A stretch of 64,000 bases of DNA from Sorangium cellulosum (GTDB lineage Bacteria > Myxococcota_A > Polyangia > Polyangiales > Polyangiaceae): assembly GCF_002950945.1 (NCBI RefSeq), contig NZ_CP012673.1:13941501-14005500 (forward strand). Direction: 5' to 3'. This document shows, one piece after another, positions 45,804 to 53,594 of the stretch. Every line of letters starts with the position of its first letter. Position 1 is the stretch's first letter. Both the position numbers and the translations under genes were made by a program. The notes below the pieces were generated by a model. It saw nothing but the letters and a program-made list of their open reading frames with translations, did not search any database and was not told the origin of the DNA.

Positions 45804-46499
45804 TTACCGGACGGCGGAGATCCGGATGGTGGCGTCGCGCCAGCGGCGGAGGACGTCGGGCACGTCGTGCAAGCTGCGGAGCAGCACGTCCGGCCGCGCG
45901 TCGAGCAGCACCTGCTCGGAGGCGAAGCCGCCGAGCACGCCGATCGACCGCACGCCGGCGCGGCGGGCGCACTCGATGTCCTGGGGGCCGTCGCCCACCA
46001 TCACGATCCTGCCAGGGGTGATGTCGAGGACCTGCGCGAGGTGGAGCAGCGGGGCCGGCGACGGCTTGTTCTCGGCGGTGTCGCCGCCCGCGACGATCGC
46101 GCGGAACCGGGAGCGGACCCCGAGCGCGGCGAGCACCATGGTGGTCGTCGCGCGCGGCTTGTTCGTGCAGATGCAGAGCGAGAGATCGGCGATGTCCGAG
46201 AGCTTCTCGAGCGTCTCCTGCGCCCCCGGCATCCAGCGGGTGAAGTCGAGGGGGTGCTCCTGGTAGTACGCGAGGAAGTGCCGGAGAAGCTCGTCGACAT
46301 CCTCCGACGACTCCGGGAGCTTGGCCGCCCGCGCGCACAGCGCCCGCGCGCCGTCGCCCACGTACCTCACGATCACCTGCCCCGGCAGCGCGCCGCGCCC
46401 GGTCGCCTCCAGCGCGTGGTTCACCGCCGCGACGATGTCGCCTCGGCTATCGATCAACGTGCCATCGAGATCGAACGCGATCACCGTGGGAGGAACCAT
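45804..46499 (-). CDS. HAD-family phosphatase, phosphoglycolate phosphatase-like
   Basis: 231 residues from ATG 46499. HAD motif I VIAFDLDGTLIDS (nucleophile and acid/base Asp), motif II in LCICTNKPRA, motif III Lys in ENKPSPAPLLH and motif IV in IVMVGDGPQDIECARRAGV are all present. The insertion between motifs I and II matches the Gph/PGP cap type. It probably removes phosphate from phosphoglycolate or a similar small molecule; HAD specificity cannot be read from sequence. The start follows a TACAAT box by eight bases, so the longer frame from 46568 is less likely. Confidence 0.88.
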   Translation of the reverse strand: MVPPTVIAFDLDGTLIDSRGDIVAAVNHALEATGRGALPGQVIVRYVGDGARALCARAAKLPESSEDVDELLRHFLAYYQEHPLDFTRWMPGAQETLEKLSDIADLSLCICTNKPRATTTMVLAALGVRSRFRAIVAGGDTAENKPSPAPLLHLAQVLDITPGRIVMVGDGPQDIECARRAGVRSIGVLGGFASEQVLLDARPDVLLRSLHDVPDVLRRWRDATIRISAVR

Positions 46500-46507
46500 C
46501 GTAGGAG

Positions 46508-46513
46508 ATTGTA
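46508..46513 (-). promoter_or_regulatory. -10-like box TACAAT, 8 bases before the HAD gene
   Basis: On the minus strand TACAAT is followed by CTCCTACG and ATG 46499. A weak TTCCCT sits 17 bases further upstream. The spacing fits a leaderless transcript. Confidence 0.45.
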
Positions 46514-46626
46514 CGCCAGCATCCTCCTCGAGGGAAGGTGCGGCGAACGTCGGGCCCGCGGGGTGCAACCTCCGTCTGCGGCTCCGGGGCGCCAGGGCCG
46601 CGGTGAGGCCGCGCGGCCTGCGCGGC

Positions 46627-47514
46627 TCAGTCCTCCCAGGCTTTGCGTGTCTGGATCCGGGCGAGCAGCGCGGAGAGCCCCGGCGCGTCGAGCGCCGCGA
46701 TCTCCCGCCGCCGCGCCGCGGTCAGCTCGATCCCCAGCACCTGGCAAACGGCCTCGATTCCCTGCCGGAGCCCTTCTCCTTGGCCTTCTTTTCTCGCGAG
46801 CGAGAGCGCCCCCCGCTCGTCCTGGAGCGCCATCCCGGCGCGGAGGTAGGCATCCCACTCCTCCTCGGTGAAGCCCGCGGTCCTCGCCGCCTCGAGCGCG
46901 TCGACGTACGGAGGCTCCGCGAGCACCTCGGGCACCATGGTCAGGTTCTCCGCTTCTCGGAAGAAGTAGGCCCAGCGCTCCACCACCGTTCCCGGCGGCC
47001 GGCTCGCGTCGTACTTCGGCAGCTCGAGAAAGACGAGCTGGATCTGCCCGAGGCCCTTCGTGCCGCCATGCTGCTCCTGCATCCGCCATCGGCTCAACAT
47101 GGGGACTGCGAGGCCTTCGCCGCTCGGCCAGAGCTCGAAATCGCAGATCGTGATGCCGATGACGTCGTTCAGCTCGGGATACAGCTGCCCGCGGCCGAGC
47201 TGGCCGACATAGGCCTTCGCGACGTTGTACACCACGCGTTTCTCGAAGCCCTCGACGTTGAGCACCTGCATCTCCACGACGTACGTGACCCCGCGCGCGT
47301 CGCGGCACTTCACGTCGACGATCGAGTACTTGAGCTCGGTGACCGACGGCCGTTGCTCCGGCGCGAGCAGCTCGACCGAGACGATGCGGTGCGGCTCGTC
47401 CAGCTCCAGGAGGCCGTTCAGGAGCGCGAGGATCAGGTCCTTGTGCTCCTCGCTGCCGAACAGCCTCTTGAACACGAAGGCGGTCTTCGGATCGGCGAAC
47501 ACGGGGCGCGTCAT
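46627..47514 (-). CDS. Rpn-family PD-(D/E)XK nuclease / transposase-like protein
   Basis: 295 residues. It matches the Rpn/PDDEXK_2 family: FADPKTAFVFKRLFGSEEHK, LILALLNGLLELDEPHRI, and the catalytic core with the Asp of KYSIVDVKCRD and the ExQ pair in YVVEMQV. The middle (LPKYDASRPPGTVVERWAYF) is also typical. Rpn proteins are nucleases linked to recombination and phage defence in other bacteria. The C-terminus (GIEAVCQVLGIELTAARRRE, ending TRKAWED) is shared with the Uma2 protein at 33080. There are no inverted terminal repeats or target duplications, so it is a standing gene and not an IS. Confidence 0.88.
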   Translation of the reverse strand: MTRPVFADPKTAFVFKRLFGSEEHKDLILALLNGLLELDEPHRIVSVELLAPEQRPSVTELKYSIVDVKCRDARGVTYVVEMQVLNVEGFEKRVVYNVAKAYVGQLGRGQLYPELNDVIGITICDFELWPSGEGLAVPMLSRWRMQEQHGGTKGLGQIQLVFLELPKYDASRPPGTVVERWAYFFREAENLTMVPEVLAEPPYVDALEAARTAGFTEEEWDAYLRAGMALQDERGALSLARKEGQGEGLRQGIEAVCQVLGIELTAARRREIAALDAPGLSALLARIQTRKAWED

Positions 47515-47740
47515 TGGACACCTCAGGCCGGCAGCGCCGCGGTGTGCTGGCCGGCAGCGAAGGATACCTCATCCCGCGCCGGCCGGGGGTGACGCGGCCG
47601 GCTCCTGTTCCTGTACGCCGGGAAGGCGGCTCGGCTGCCCGGAGGCGCCCGCGTTCGTTGCCGAGTGCAAGAAAAGGGGGAGCCCACGCCTGAGAGCGCC
47701 CCCGGCGACCATGCCGGGTCCGGAAGCTTGGCGCACAGGT

Positions 47741-47770
47741 TTGGGCGGGCTCCGAGCCGGGATGTAGAAT
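47741..47770 (+). promoter_or_regulatory. promoter TTGGGC - 18 - TAGAAT, 9 bases before ATG
   Basis: TTGGGC at 47741-47746, 18-base spacer, TAGAAT at 47765-47770, then ATG 47780. One of the clearer sigma70-like promoters in the window; the transcript would be leaderless or nearly so. Confidence 0.5.
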
Positions 47771-47779
47771 ACTGGCACC

Positions 47780-48844
47780 ATGGATGGTGCTGCACGTGTG
47801 CTCGCGTGGTTCACGGAGGCGCTCGCGCGCCATCAGCCGGAGGATGCGCTCTCGTTCTCGGAATCGCAGGCGCGGTTCATCGCGGTGCTGACGGGCCTCA
47901 TCGCGGTGGAGCGCGGCGGCGGGATGCTCTTCGGGATGATCCTCTCCGGCGAGCACACGGACGCGCTCGTGCGCGCCGCGCTCCCGGCGCTCACGGCCTC
48001 GGTGGATGCCCATCGCGCCTCCTTCGAGCGGCGCTTCGGCGCGCGCGGGCGGAAGGAGGTCGCGCGCATCGCCGCCGATCTGCGGTACGAGCCGCTCATC
48101 GAGCGCCGCGCCCTGCGCGCCGACCCCGCCGTCGAGGAGGCGCTCGCGCAGCTCATCGATACCTGCATCGACCCGGACCGCGCCGCGCCGTGGGCGGGCG
48201 CGCCGGACCCCGTGCTCGCGGACGGGCGGATCAGCCCCACGCTCCGCGGCGCGCTGACGCGGGCGCGCGCGGCGCCCGCCGCGAAGAGGGTGAGATCGTC
48301 GGTCGCGGTCAAGCCCATCGCCGGGGATCGCCCGCGCGAGGTGGCCGAGCTCGAGGCGAAACGCGAGCCGCTCCACCCGCAGATCGAGGCGCTTTATGCC
48401 GCCATCGACGGGCTCGCCCTCCTCGATCCGGACCCGCTGCCGTCGCGGGTCCCGTGGCCCGCGGCGTTCCCGGGGACGGGGATCCTCCTCGTGGCGCCGC
48501 TCGCGTGGAGCAGCGTCCTCCGCAAGACGTCGCGCGGGGCGGAGGGCACGTCGGAGCTCGTGACGATCGCCCGGCTGCCGGATCACATGCTGCCGCGAGG
48601 GCGCGAGACCGATCGCGGGCACGACGTGGAATACACGGTGAGCTTCTTCCTCGCGTACCGGACGGGCACCGCGGAGATCTACCTGACCGACGATCGCTAC
48701 GGGGTGCCCCCGCTCCAACTCGCCGAGGATCTGGTGAGCTTCCTGCGCGCGCTCCGCGGCGCGGCGGCGCCCGTGGAGAACGTGCTCGATGAGCTCGCGC
48801 GCGAGCTCGGCGGCGGATCGCCCGGCGCCCGGGGCCCACGCTGA
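47780..48844 (+). CDS. conserved hypothetical protein, unknown function
   Basis: 354 residues from ATG 47780. No signal peptide; one mildly hydrophobic stretch (VLTGLIAVERGGGMLFGMI) at about 38-56 looks buried in a fold. The N-terminal third is helical; the C-terminal part is beta-rich (GILLVAPLAWSSVL, YTVSFFLAYRTGTAEIYLTD) and could be a small alpha/beta domain. I recognise no family. It sits 67 bases upstream of the APP1-type phosphatase gene on the same strand, so the two might be cotranscribed, but the phosphatase gene also has its own -10-like box. Confidence 0.75.
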   Translation: MDGAARVLAWFTEALARHQPEDALSFSESQARFIAVLTGLIAVERGGGMLFGMILSGEHTDALVRAALPALTASVDAHRASFERRFGARGRKEVARIAADLRYEPLIERRALRADPAVEEALAQLIDTCIDPDRAAPWAGAPDPVLADGRISPTLRGALTRARAAPAAKRVRSSVAVKPIAGDRPREVAELEAKREPLHPQIEALYAAIDGLALLDPDPLPSRVPWPAAFPGTGILLVAPLAWSSVLRKTSRGAEGTSELVTIARLPDHMLPRGRETDRGHDVEYTVSFFLAYRTGTAEIYLTDDRYGVPPLQLAEDLVSFLRALRGAAAPVENVLDELARELGGGSPGARGPR

Positions 48845-48911
48845 CGCCGGACCCGGCGGGCGAGGCCCGCCTTAAAAGGGGGCCGCAGATCCGTTATCGT
48901 GCGGAGACGTC

Positions 48912-50174
48912 ATGGCCATCGAAACCCCCTCCGACGCGCCCGTCCCGTCGGCGCTGCCGAAGCTCGACGAGATCCGGCGGCGCATGGCCTCCCACACCGA
49001 CCGGAACGACGAGCGGCGGATCCTGGAGATCCTCGCCGGGTCGACGGCCGTCGAGCTCGACCACCTCCTGCTCCAGCTCGATCTGCGCGCGTTGCTCAGC
49101 GACGTCGACGATCGCCTCTTCGGCCCCGACAACCGCGCGGCGCTGCTGGATCTGCTGACGGTGGAGCGCCTCGGCGACCTCGGGATCCCCGCGCGCGCTG
49201 CGCTCGCGGCGGCGCTGCAGCGCGGCCGCACCGGGCGCCGCGACGAGCAGGCGCTGCGCCGCATCGTCCTCGGGACGCGCGGCGCCGAGCTGACGCGGCT
49301 CAAGAACGCGCTCGATCGCCGCGGCGGATACCACGACGTCCACCAGCTCTTCTATCGCGACATCGACGACGACGCGCTGCGCGAGGAGCTGCTCGAGCAC
49401 ATCGCCCGCGAGGCGGTCCCGACAGGCGAGCTCAAGATCCTCTCCGATATCGACGACACCTTCTACGCGAACTGGAAGGACACCCGTTATCCGGAGAAGA
49501 CCGTCTATCCCGGCGTCCTGCAGTTCTATGCGGAGCTCGACCGCGGCCCGGGCGCGGCGCCCGCCGAGCTCGGCGACCTGATCTTCGTCACCGCGCGCCC
49601 GGGCGATCGCCTCGGCCTCGTCGAGGACGCGACGATCGCGGCCCTCGCGGCGCGCGGCCAGCCCGCCGCGACCCTCCTCGCGGGCTCGTTCACGCGCCTG
49701 CTCGGGAACCGCGCGATCGCGGAGAAGAAGCTCGAGAACTTCCTCGAATACCGGCGGCTCTACCCGGAATACCACTTCGTCCTCGTCGGCGACAGCGGCC
49801 AGGGCGACATCCATTTCGGGCAGCGCATGCTCGAGCTCGCGCCGGAGGTGGTCAAGGCGATCTTCATCCACGACGTGGTCGCGACCCCCGACGCCGCGCG
49901 GCGGGAGCTCGCGCTGGGCGGCGTGCGCCTGTTCGACACGTACGTCGGCGCGGCGAGCGACGCGCTGGAGCTCGGCCTGCTCGGCCCCGAGGGCGCGGCG
50001 CGTGTGGCGGCGGCCGCGCTGGCGGCGCTCGAGACGATCACCTTCCCGTCGGACGAAGGCCGGCGGGCGCGCCGCCTCGAGCTGGATCGGGACGTCGCCC
50101 GGCTGAACGCGCTCCTGCCCGCGGCCGCCGAGCCGCTCGTCCAGATCGAAGCGCAGGGCGCAAGAAAGACCTGA
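48912..50174 (+). CDS. APP1-type (DUF2183) phosphatase domain protein
   Basis: 420 residues from ATG 48912. The catalytic part (about 175-370) shows HAD-like motifs of the APP1 phosphatidate phosphatase family: LKILSDIDDTFYANW (the DxDxT-like nucleophile motif), VTARPGD, KLENFLEYRRLYPEYHFVLV and VGDSGQGDIHF (acidic motif). The N-terminal 150 residues are helical, with DERRILEILAGSTAVELDHL recalling annexin-like repeats; that resemblance is only visual. Family members in fungi hydrolyse phosphatidate; the bacterial substrate is unknown. A TATCGT box lies 11 bases before the start. The gene ends 27 bases from the convergent P450. Confidence 0.85.
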   Translation: MAIETPSDAPVPSALPKLDEIRRRMASHTDRNDERRILEILAGSTAVELDHLLLQLDLRALLSDVDDRLFGPDNRAALLDLLTVERLGDLGIPARAALAAALQRGRTGRRDEQALRRIVLGTRGAELTRLKNALDRRGGYHDVHQLFYRDIDDDALREELLEHIAREAVPTGELKILSDIDDTFYANWKDTRYPEKTVYPGVLQFYAELDRGPGAAPAELGDLIFVTARPGDRLGLVEDATIAALAARGQPAATLLAGSFTRLLGNRAIAEKKLENFLEYRRLYPEYHFVLVGDSGQGDIHFGQRMLELAPEVVKAIFIHDVVATPDAARRELALGGVRLFDTYVGAASDALELGLLGPEGAARVAAAALAALETITFPSDEGRRARRLELDRDVARLNALLPAAAEPLVQIEAQGARKT

Positions 50175-50191
50175 CCGAAGCGCGGGCAGCA

Positions 50192-50211
50192 GGCGGCCGC
50201 CTCAGGCCGCC
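50192..50211. terminator. 7-bp GC hairpin between convergent genes
   Basis: GGCGGCC (50192-50198) and GGCCGCC (50205-50211) with a 6-base loop that contains the P450 stop codon. It could end the phosphatase transcript; no U-tract. Confidence 0.4.
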
Positions 50212-51401
50212 GCCGTGGCGCGCTCGCCCGGCTCGAAGCGGACCGGCAGGCGCGCCGGACCGTGCACGTGGAGCGCCTTTCGTGGCTCCCACGGCGCGTC
50301 GCTCGCGAGCCGGAGGCCCCTCGCCCGCGAGAGCAGATCCGAGAGGGCGATCCTGGCCTCCAGGCGCGAGAGCGGCGCGCCCAGGCAGAAGTGGATGCCG
50401 TGGCCGAACGCGACGTGCGGGTTGGGATCACGCCCGACGTCGAAGCGGCCAGGATCGCGAAATTGCTGGGGATCTCGGTTTGCCGAGCCGATGACCGGGA
50501 TCACGAGCTTGCCGGCCGGGATCACCTGGCCGTGCAGCTGCACGCTGCGCCTCGTCGCGCGGAACATCCACTGGACCGGGGAGCGGTAACGCAGGACCTC
50601 CTCGATCGCCGCGGGCAATAGCTCCGGCGCCGCGAGCACCCGGGCGAGCTGCGCCGGGCTCTCGAGGAAGCTCAGGATCGCATTGTTGATCAGGTTCGTG
50701 GTCGTCTCGCTGCCGGCCACGAGCAGGAGCTGAAGGAAGCCGAGGATCTCCGCCTCGGTCAGCCGCTCGCCGTCCACCTCGGCCTCGACGAGCCGTGTCA
50801 GGAGGTCGTCCTTCGGGGCCGCGCGCCGCGCCTCGCTCAGGCCGGCGACGTACTCCCTCATCTCGGCGCTCACCGCCATGAACTCCTGCGACGCCCGCTC
50901 CGCCGCCTCGCCGCCCGAGAGGGTGTAGCTGAGCTTCAGGATCACGTCGCTCCAGCGCAGGAACCGCGGGCGATCCTCGACGGGGACGCCGATCATCTCG
51001 GCGATCACCATCATCGGCAGCGGGGCGGAGAAGTCGGCGCAGAGGTCCATCTCGCCGCGCGGGGCGGCCTGGTCCAGGAGCTCGCGCGAGAGCTGCCGGA
51101 CCCGCGGCTCGAGGCCGGCGACCACCCCCGGGGTGAACGCCCGCAGGATGAGCGCGCGCAGCCGCGTGTGGCGCGGCGGGTCGAAGAAGATGAACCACTC
51201 GGGGGCCGGGCGGCCCGCCGGCGCCATGCTGGAGCTGAAGGCGTCGTGATCGTGGAGCGACCGCTTCACGCCCTCGTAGTCGAAGAGCATCCAGAGATCG
51301 GCCTGCGGGTCGTGGAGCACAGGAGTGCTCCTCCGGATCCGGTCGTACACCGGGTAGGGATCGCGGCGCGCGTCGTCGGAGAGAAGGTCGAACAGGCTCA
51401 T
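50202..51401 (-). CDS. cytochrome P450
   Basis: 399 residues, standard for bacterial class I P450s. The I-helix motif AGSETT is at 229-234, the K-helix ExxR at Glu 268-Arg 271, and the haem loop FGHGIHFCLG puts the axial thiolate at Cys 339. DPPRHTRLR (74-82) is the typical C-helix segment. There is no membrane anchor, so it is soluble and needs ferredoxin and reductase supplied from elsewhere. It inserts one oxygen atom into an unknown substrate. ATG 51401 is only 24 bases from the divergent AraC start, so the AraC product is the likely regulator of this gene. Confidence 0.95.
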   Translation of the reverse strand: MSLFDLLSDDARRDPYPVYDRIRRSTPVLHDPQADLWMLFDYEGVKRSLHDHDAFSSSMAPAGRPAPEWFIFFDPPRHTRLRALILRAFTPGVVAGLEPRVRQLSRELLDQAAPRGEMDLCADFSAPLPMMVIAEMIGVPVEDRPRFLRWSDVILKLSYTLSGGEAAERASQEFMAVSAEMREYVAGLSEARRAAPKDDLLTRLVEAEVDGERLTEAEILGFLQLLLVAGSETTTNLINNAILSFLESPAQLARVLAAPELLPAAIEEVLRYRSPVQWMFRATRRSVQLHGQVIPAGKLVIPVIGSANRDPQQFRDPGRFDVGRDPNPHVAFGHGIHFCLGAPLSRLEARIALSDLLSRARGLRLASDAPWEPRKALHVHGPARLPVRFEPGERATAAA

Positions 51402-51425
51402 GGCGGTACGGTAGAGTTCCAGGGA
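51402..51425. promoter_or_regulatory. 24-bp divergent intergenic region with overlapping -10 boxes
   Basis: The whole distance between the P450 and AraC start codons. Minus-strand TACCGT (51413-51408) lies six bases before ATG 51401; plus-strand TAGAGT (51412-51417) lies eight bases before ATG 51426. The boxes overlap by two bases, so the two promoters should exclude each other. The -35 regions must lie inside the neighbouring coding sequences. Confidence 0.5.
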
Positions 51426-52175
51426 ATGGAGCGCTTGAACGAATCCCGGATCGGCGCGGTGGTGATGGAGGAGTTCGCGGCGCGCGCCTCGACGTCGACG
51501 ACGTCCACGCTGCACGCGCAGCACGGCGTGGGGATCCTGGTCGGGCTGGACGGCGATGTGGTGGTGACCGAGCCCGGCGGCGGCCGCGTGCGCGGGCGCG
51601 TGGTCGTGGTGCCGCCGCACCTGCCGCACGAGGTCGCGTCCCCGGGGCCGACGGTCGGGCTGCTGTACGACCCGGAGAGGGCGCCCCACGTGGCGGTTTA
51701 CTCTCGCCGGCAGGGCGGGGCGTTCCCGCTCGAGGACGGCCTCGGGGCGCGCCTCGGGGAGGCGGCGGCGGCGCACCGGGCGTCGCTGTCCCACCCCGAG
51801 GTGCTGAGCGGGCTCGCGCGTGAGGCGGCGGCGTGGCTCGGGCGCGAGGCGCCGCGCCGGGGCCTCGACGGCCGCGTGGCCCGCGTGCTCGAGGCGCTGC
51901 GCGACCCGGCCGCCGACCGGCGCCTCGCCCTCGCGCGGGTCGGGATCTCGGAGGCGCACCTGCAAACGCTGTTCGTGCGCGACGTGGGGCTGCCGATCCG
52001 CACCTACCAGCTCTGGCGCCGGCTCCTCGTGGCCGTGGCGGCGTCCGCGCGCCTCGACGCGACGGGGGCGGCGCACGCGGCGGGGTTCGCCGATCTGGCG
52101 CACTTCTCGCGGACGTGCCGCCGCATGCTCGGCTACTCGCCGACCGCGCTGCGCAGCGGGCTGCTCGGGGAGTAA
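51426..52175 (+). CDS. AraC-family transcriptional regulator
   Basis: 249 residues from ATG 51426. The C-terminal 100 residues form the double helix-turn-helix of AraC proteins: LALARVGISEAHLQTLFVRD, GLPIRTYQLWRRLLVAV, and GFADLAHFSRTCRRMLGYSP, the last being the signature helix. The N-terminal part has a short beta-rich region (VGILVGLDGDVVVTEPGG, RVVVVPPHLPHEV) like a cupin sensor. Divergent position and overlapping promoters suggest it controls the P450 and possibly itself. The effector is unknown. Confidence 0.9.
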   Translation: MERLNESRIGAVVMEEFAARASTSTTSTLHAQHGVGILVGLDGDVVVTEPGGGRVRGRVVVVPPHLPHEVASPGPTVGLLYDPERAPHVAVYSRRQGGAFPLEDGLGARLGEAAAAHRASLSHPEVLSGLAREAAAWLGREAPRRGLDGRVARVLEALRDPAADRRLALARVGISEAHLQTLFVRDVGLPIRTYQLWRRLLVAVAASARLDATGAAHAAGFADLAHFSRTCRRMLGYSPTALRSGLLGE

Positions 52176-52193
52176 CGGCGCCGCGTCCGCCGT

Positions 52194-52222
52194 GCGGGCC
52201 GGGAGCGCGCGACCGGGCCCGC
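52194..52222. terminator. 7-bp GC hairpin between convergent genes
   Basis: GCGGGCC (52194-52200) pairs with GGCCCGC (52216-52222), 15-base loop, 18 bases behind the AraC stop. No U-tract. Confidence 0.35.
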
Positions 52223-52248
52223 CCCTGTTCGGGATCGAGCCGACGGCA

Positions 52249-53361
52249 TCACTTGATGATGGCCGGATCCTCGATCGTGAAACACTCGACCGACGACGCC
52301 GCGTATTTCACCACGTTGTACCAGAACTGCGAGATCTGAAAGACCTGCGCCGCTGATCTCTCGTAGCAGGCGCTGTTCGGGTCCGTGTACATCCGGGGAT
52401 CGAGGCACTCCGCCGTCCCGAGCCACTGGCCCGAATAGGTCACCCACTCGTCGCCATACGCGAAGACATGACCTTTGCCGACATCCTCGTGTACCGCGAA
52501 ATTGTTCGTGCCGTCGGTGCAATCGACGGTCGCGGTCGTCGATCGGATCGAGCGCGCGACGTACGCGCCCACGCTCTGGATGTCCTTGCCGATCGGCGTG
52601 TCCTGGTTCCAGGTGCCCACGCTCCCGGGGAGGGGGCCGCCGACCGGCACCGGGCCGCCCCAGCAGTTGCAGTCCGGGCAGCCGTTCCGCGCAGGATCCA
52701 GCACGCCGTCGGCGTTGAACTGGATGTCCGTGAACGAGAGGAGCTGGTTGGTCGCCGTGACGTCGTGGATGGTACATCCCTGTCCATTGCACTGATAGCC
52801 GCTCAGCGCGATGAGACCGCCGCCGTTGTTCACCCAGTCCTTGAGCGCGTTCACCTCGTCCGCCGTGAACTGCCAGGGCGCCCCGTCGTCGTTCTGTACG
52901 CCCTTCGTCACCATCCACTGGAGGAGTATCACGTCGTACTTGGCGAGAAACTCCGGTGTCAGCGTGGGCTTCTCCGTGTTGTAGTTGTCGACCTGGGCCG
53001 TGCTCTGCGTGTTCAACCAGTTCTGGAGCGCCGTGGTGCTGTCGCTGCTGCACGGGCCCCAGACACCTTCGTGGCCGATCGACGCGATGTTGATGCAGGT
53101 GCAGTTGCCTGCGTCGTCGCAGGTCGTCTGGTGACCGGCGTCCGCCGGCGGCGGGCCGTCCGGACCCGTGGTCGTCAGCCAGAGATCGCCGCCAAAACCG
53201 TCGCTGCTGCTGCTGCCGGCGCCGCTCGCGCCCTGGCCGCCCTCGCCATTCCCCGTGGTGTTGCCGTTGCCGCCGCCGCCGCCCCCCGAACAAGCGATGA
53301 CGGGCAGCCAGAGGGCCGTGAGCACAGCGCTGAAACGAGCCGCGAAGTGAAGTCTTTTCAT
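52249..53361 (-). CDS. secreted lipoprotein with class I amidotransferase-like core
   Basis: 370 residues from ATG 53361. A lipobox (PVIACSG) is followed by a Gly/Asn/Ser spacer. Then come a Cys-rich segment (CDDAGNCTCINI) and a region YDVILLQWMVTKG with LKDWVNNGGGLIALSGY, which is the strand-loop pattern of ThuA/GATase-like folds. Further Cys pairs (CNGQGC, CPDCNCWGG) suggest disulphides. GKGHVFAYGDEWVTYSG near the end resembles the ThuA-type GRVFAxGDxW segment. No catalytic triad is proven. TAACCT lies seven bases before the start. It is probably an envelope protein of unknown role. Confidence 0.75.
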   Translation of the reverse strand: MKRLHFAARFSAVLTALWLPVIACSGGGGGGNGNTTGNGEGGQGASGAGSSSSDGFGGDLWLTTTGPDGPPPADAGHQTTCDDAGNCTCINIASIGHEGVWGPCSSDSTTALQNWLNTQSTAQVDNYNTEKPTLTPEFLAKYDVILLQWMVTKGVQNDDGAPWQFTADEVNALKDWVNNGGGLIALSGYQCNGQGCTIHDVTATNQLLSFTDIQFNADGVLDPARNGCPDCNCWGGPVPVGGPLPGSVGTWNQDTPIGKDIQSVGAYVARSIRSTTATVDCTDGTNNFAVHEDVGKGHVFAYGDEWVTYSGQWLGTAECLDPRMYTDPNSACYERSAAQVFQISQFWYNVVKYAASSVECFTIEDPAIIK

Positions 53362-53413
53362 CACCCAGAGGTTATCACCCTCCGCGCCTGCTCGGAGGTC
53401 CAAAGCGGCGCGG

Positions 53414-53434
53414 CGGCCCCGGCCTCGGGGGCCG
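53414..53434. terminator. 7-bp GC hairpin downstream of the ECF unit
   Basis: CGGCCCC (53414-53420) and GGGGCCG (53428-53434) with a 7-base loop. On the minus strand it lies directly behind the stop of the 52-codon ORF, a plausible end of the sigma-factor transcript. Confidence 0.4.
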
Positions 53435-53435
53435 A

Positions 53436-53594
53436 TCAGGGCGACGGCGCGGCCGGGCAGGCCGGATCCGTCGTCGCCTCCACGTCGTCCACGCGCGAGC
53501 CGGGGTGGCTCTCGAGGAAGCGGGCGGCGAGCCCGAGCCGGAGCGCGCCCGAGCTGCCGCGCGTGGCGAGCAGCCTGGGGGGCTCGCCGGTCAC
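53436..53594 (-). CDS. 52-residue protein coupled to the ECF sigma gene
   Basis: GTG at 53594 overlaps the TGA of the sigma factor gene (GTGA), so ribosomes can move straight from one to the other. The product has a helical middle (LRLGLAARFLESH) and an acidic end with one Cys. It is too short for a usual anti-sigma factor and has no membrane segment. It could be a truncated regulator or a genuine microprotein. Evidence is limited to the overlap and the hairpin behind it. Confidence 0.45.
   Translation of the reverse strand: MTGEPPRLLATRGSSGALRLGLAARFLESHPGSRVDDVEATTDPACPAAPSP

Noticed and set aside
46627..47514. complete insertion sequence
   Set aside because: Rpn-type proteins are called transposase-like, but there are no terminal inverted repeats or target duplications here.
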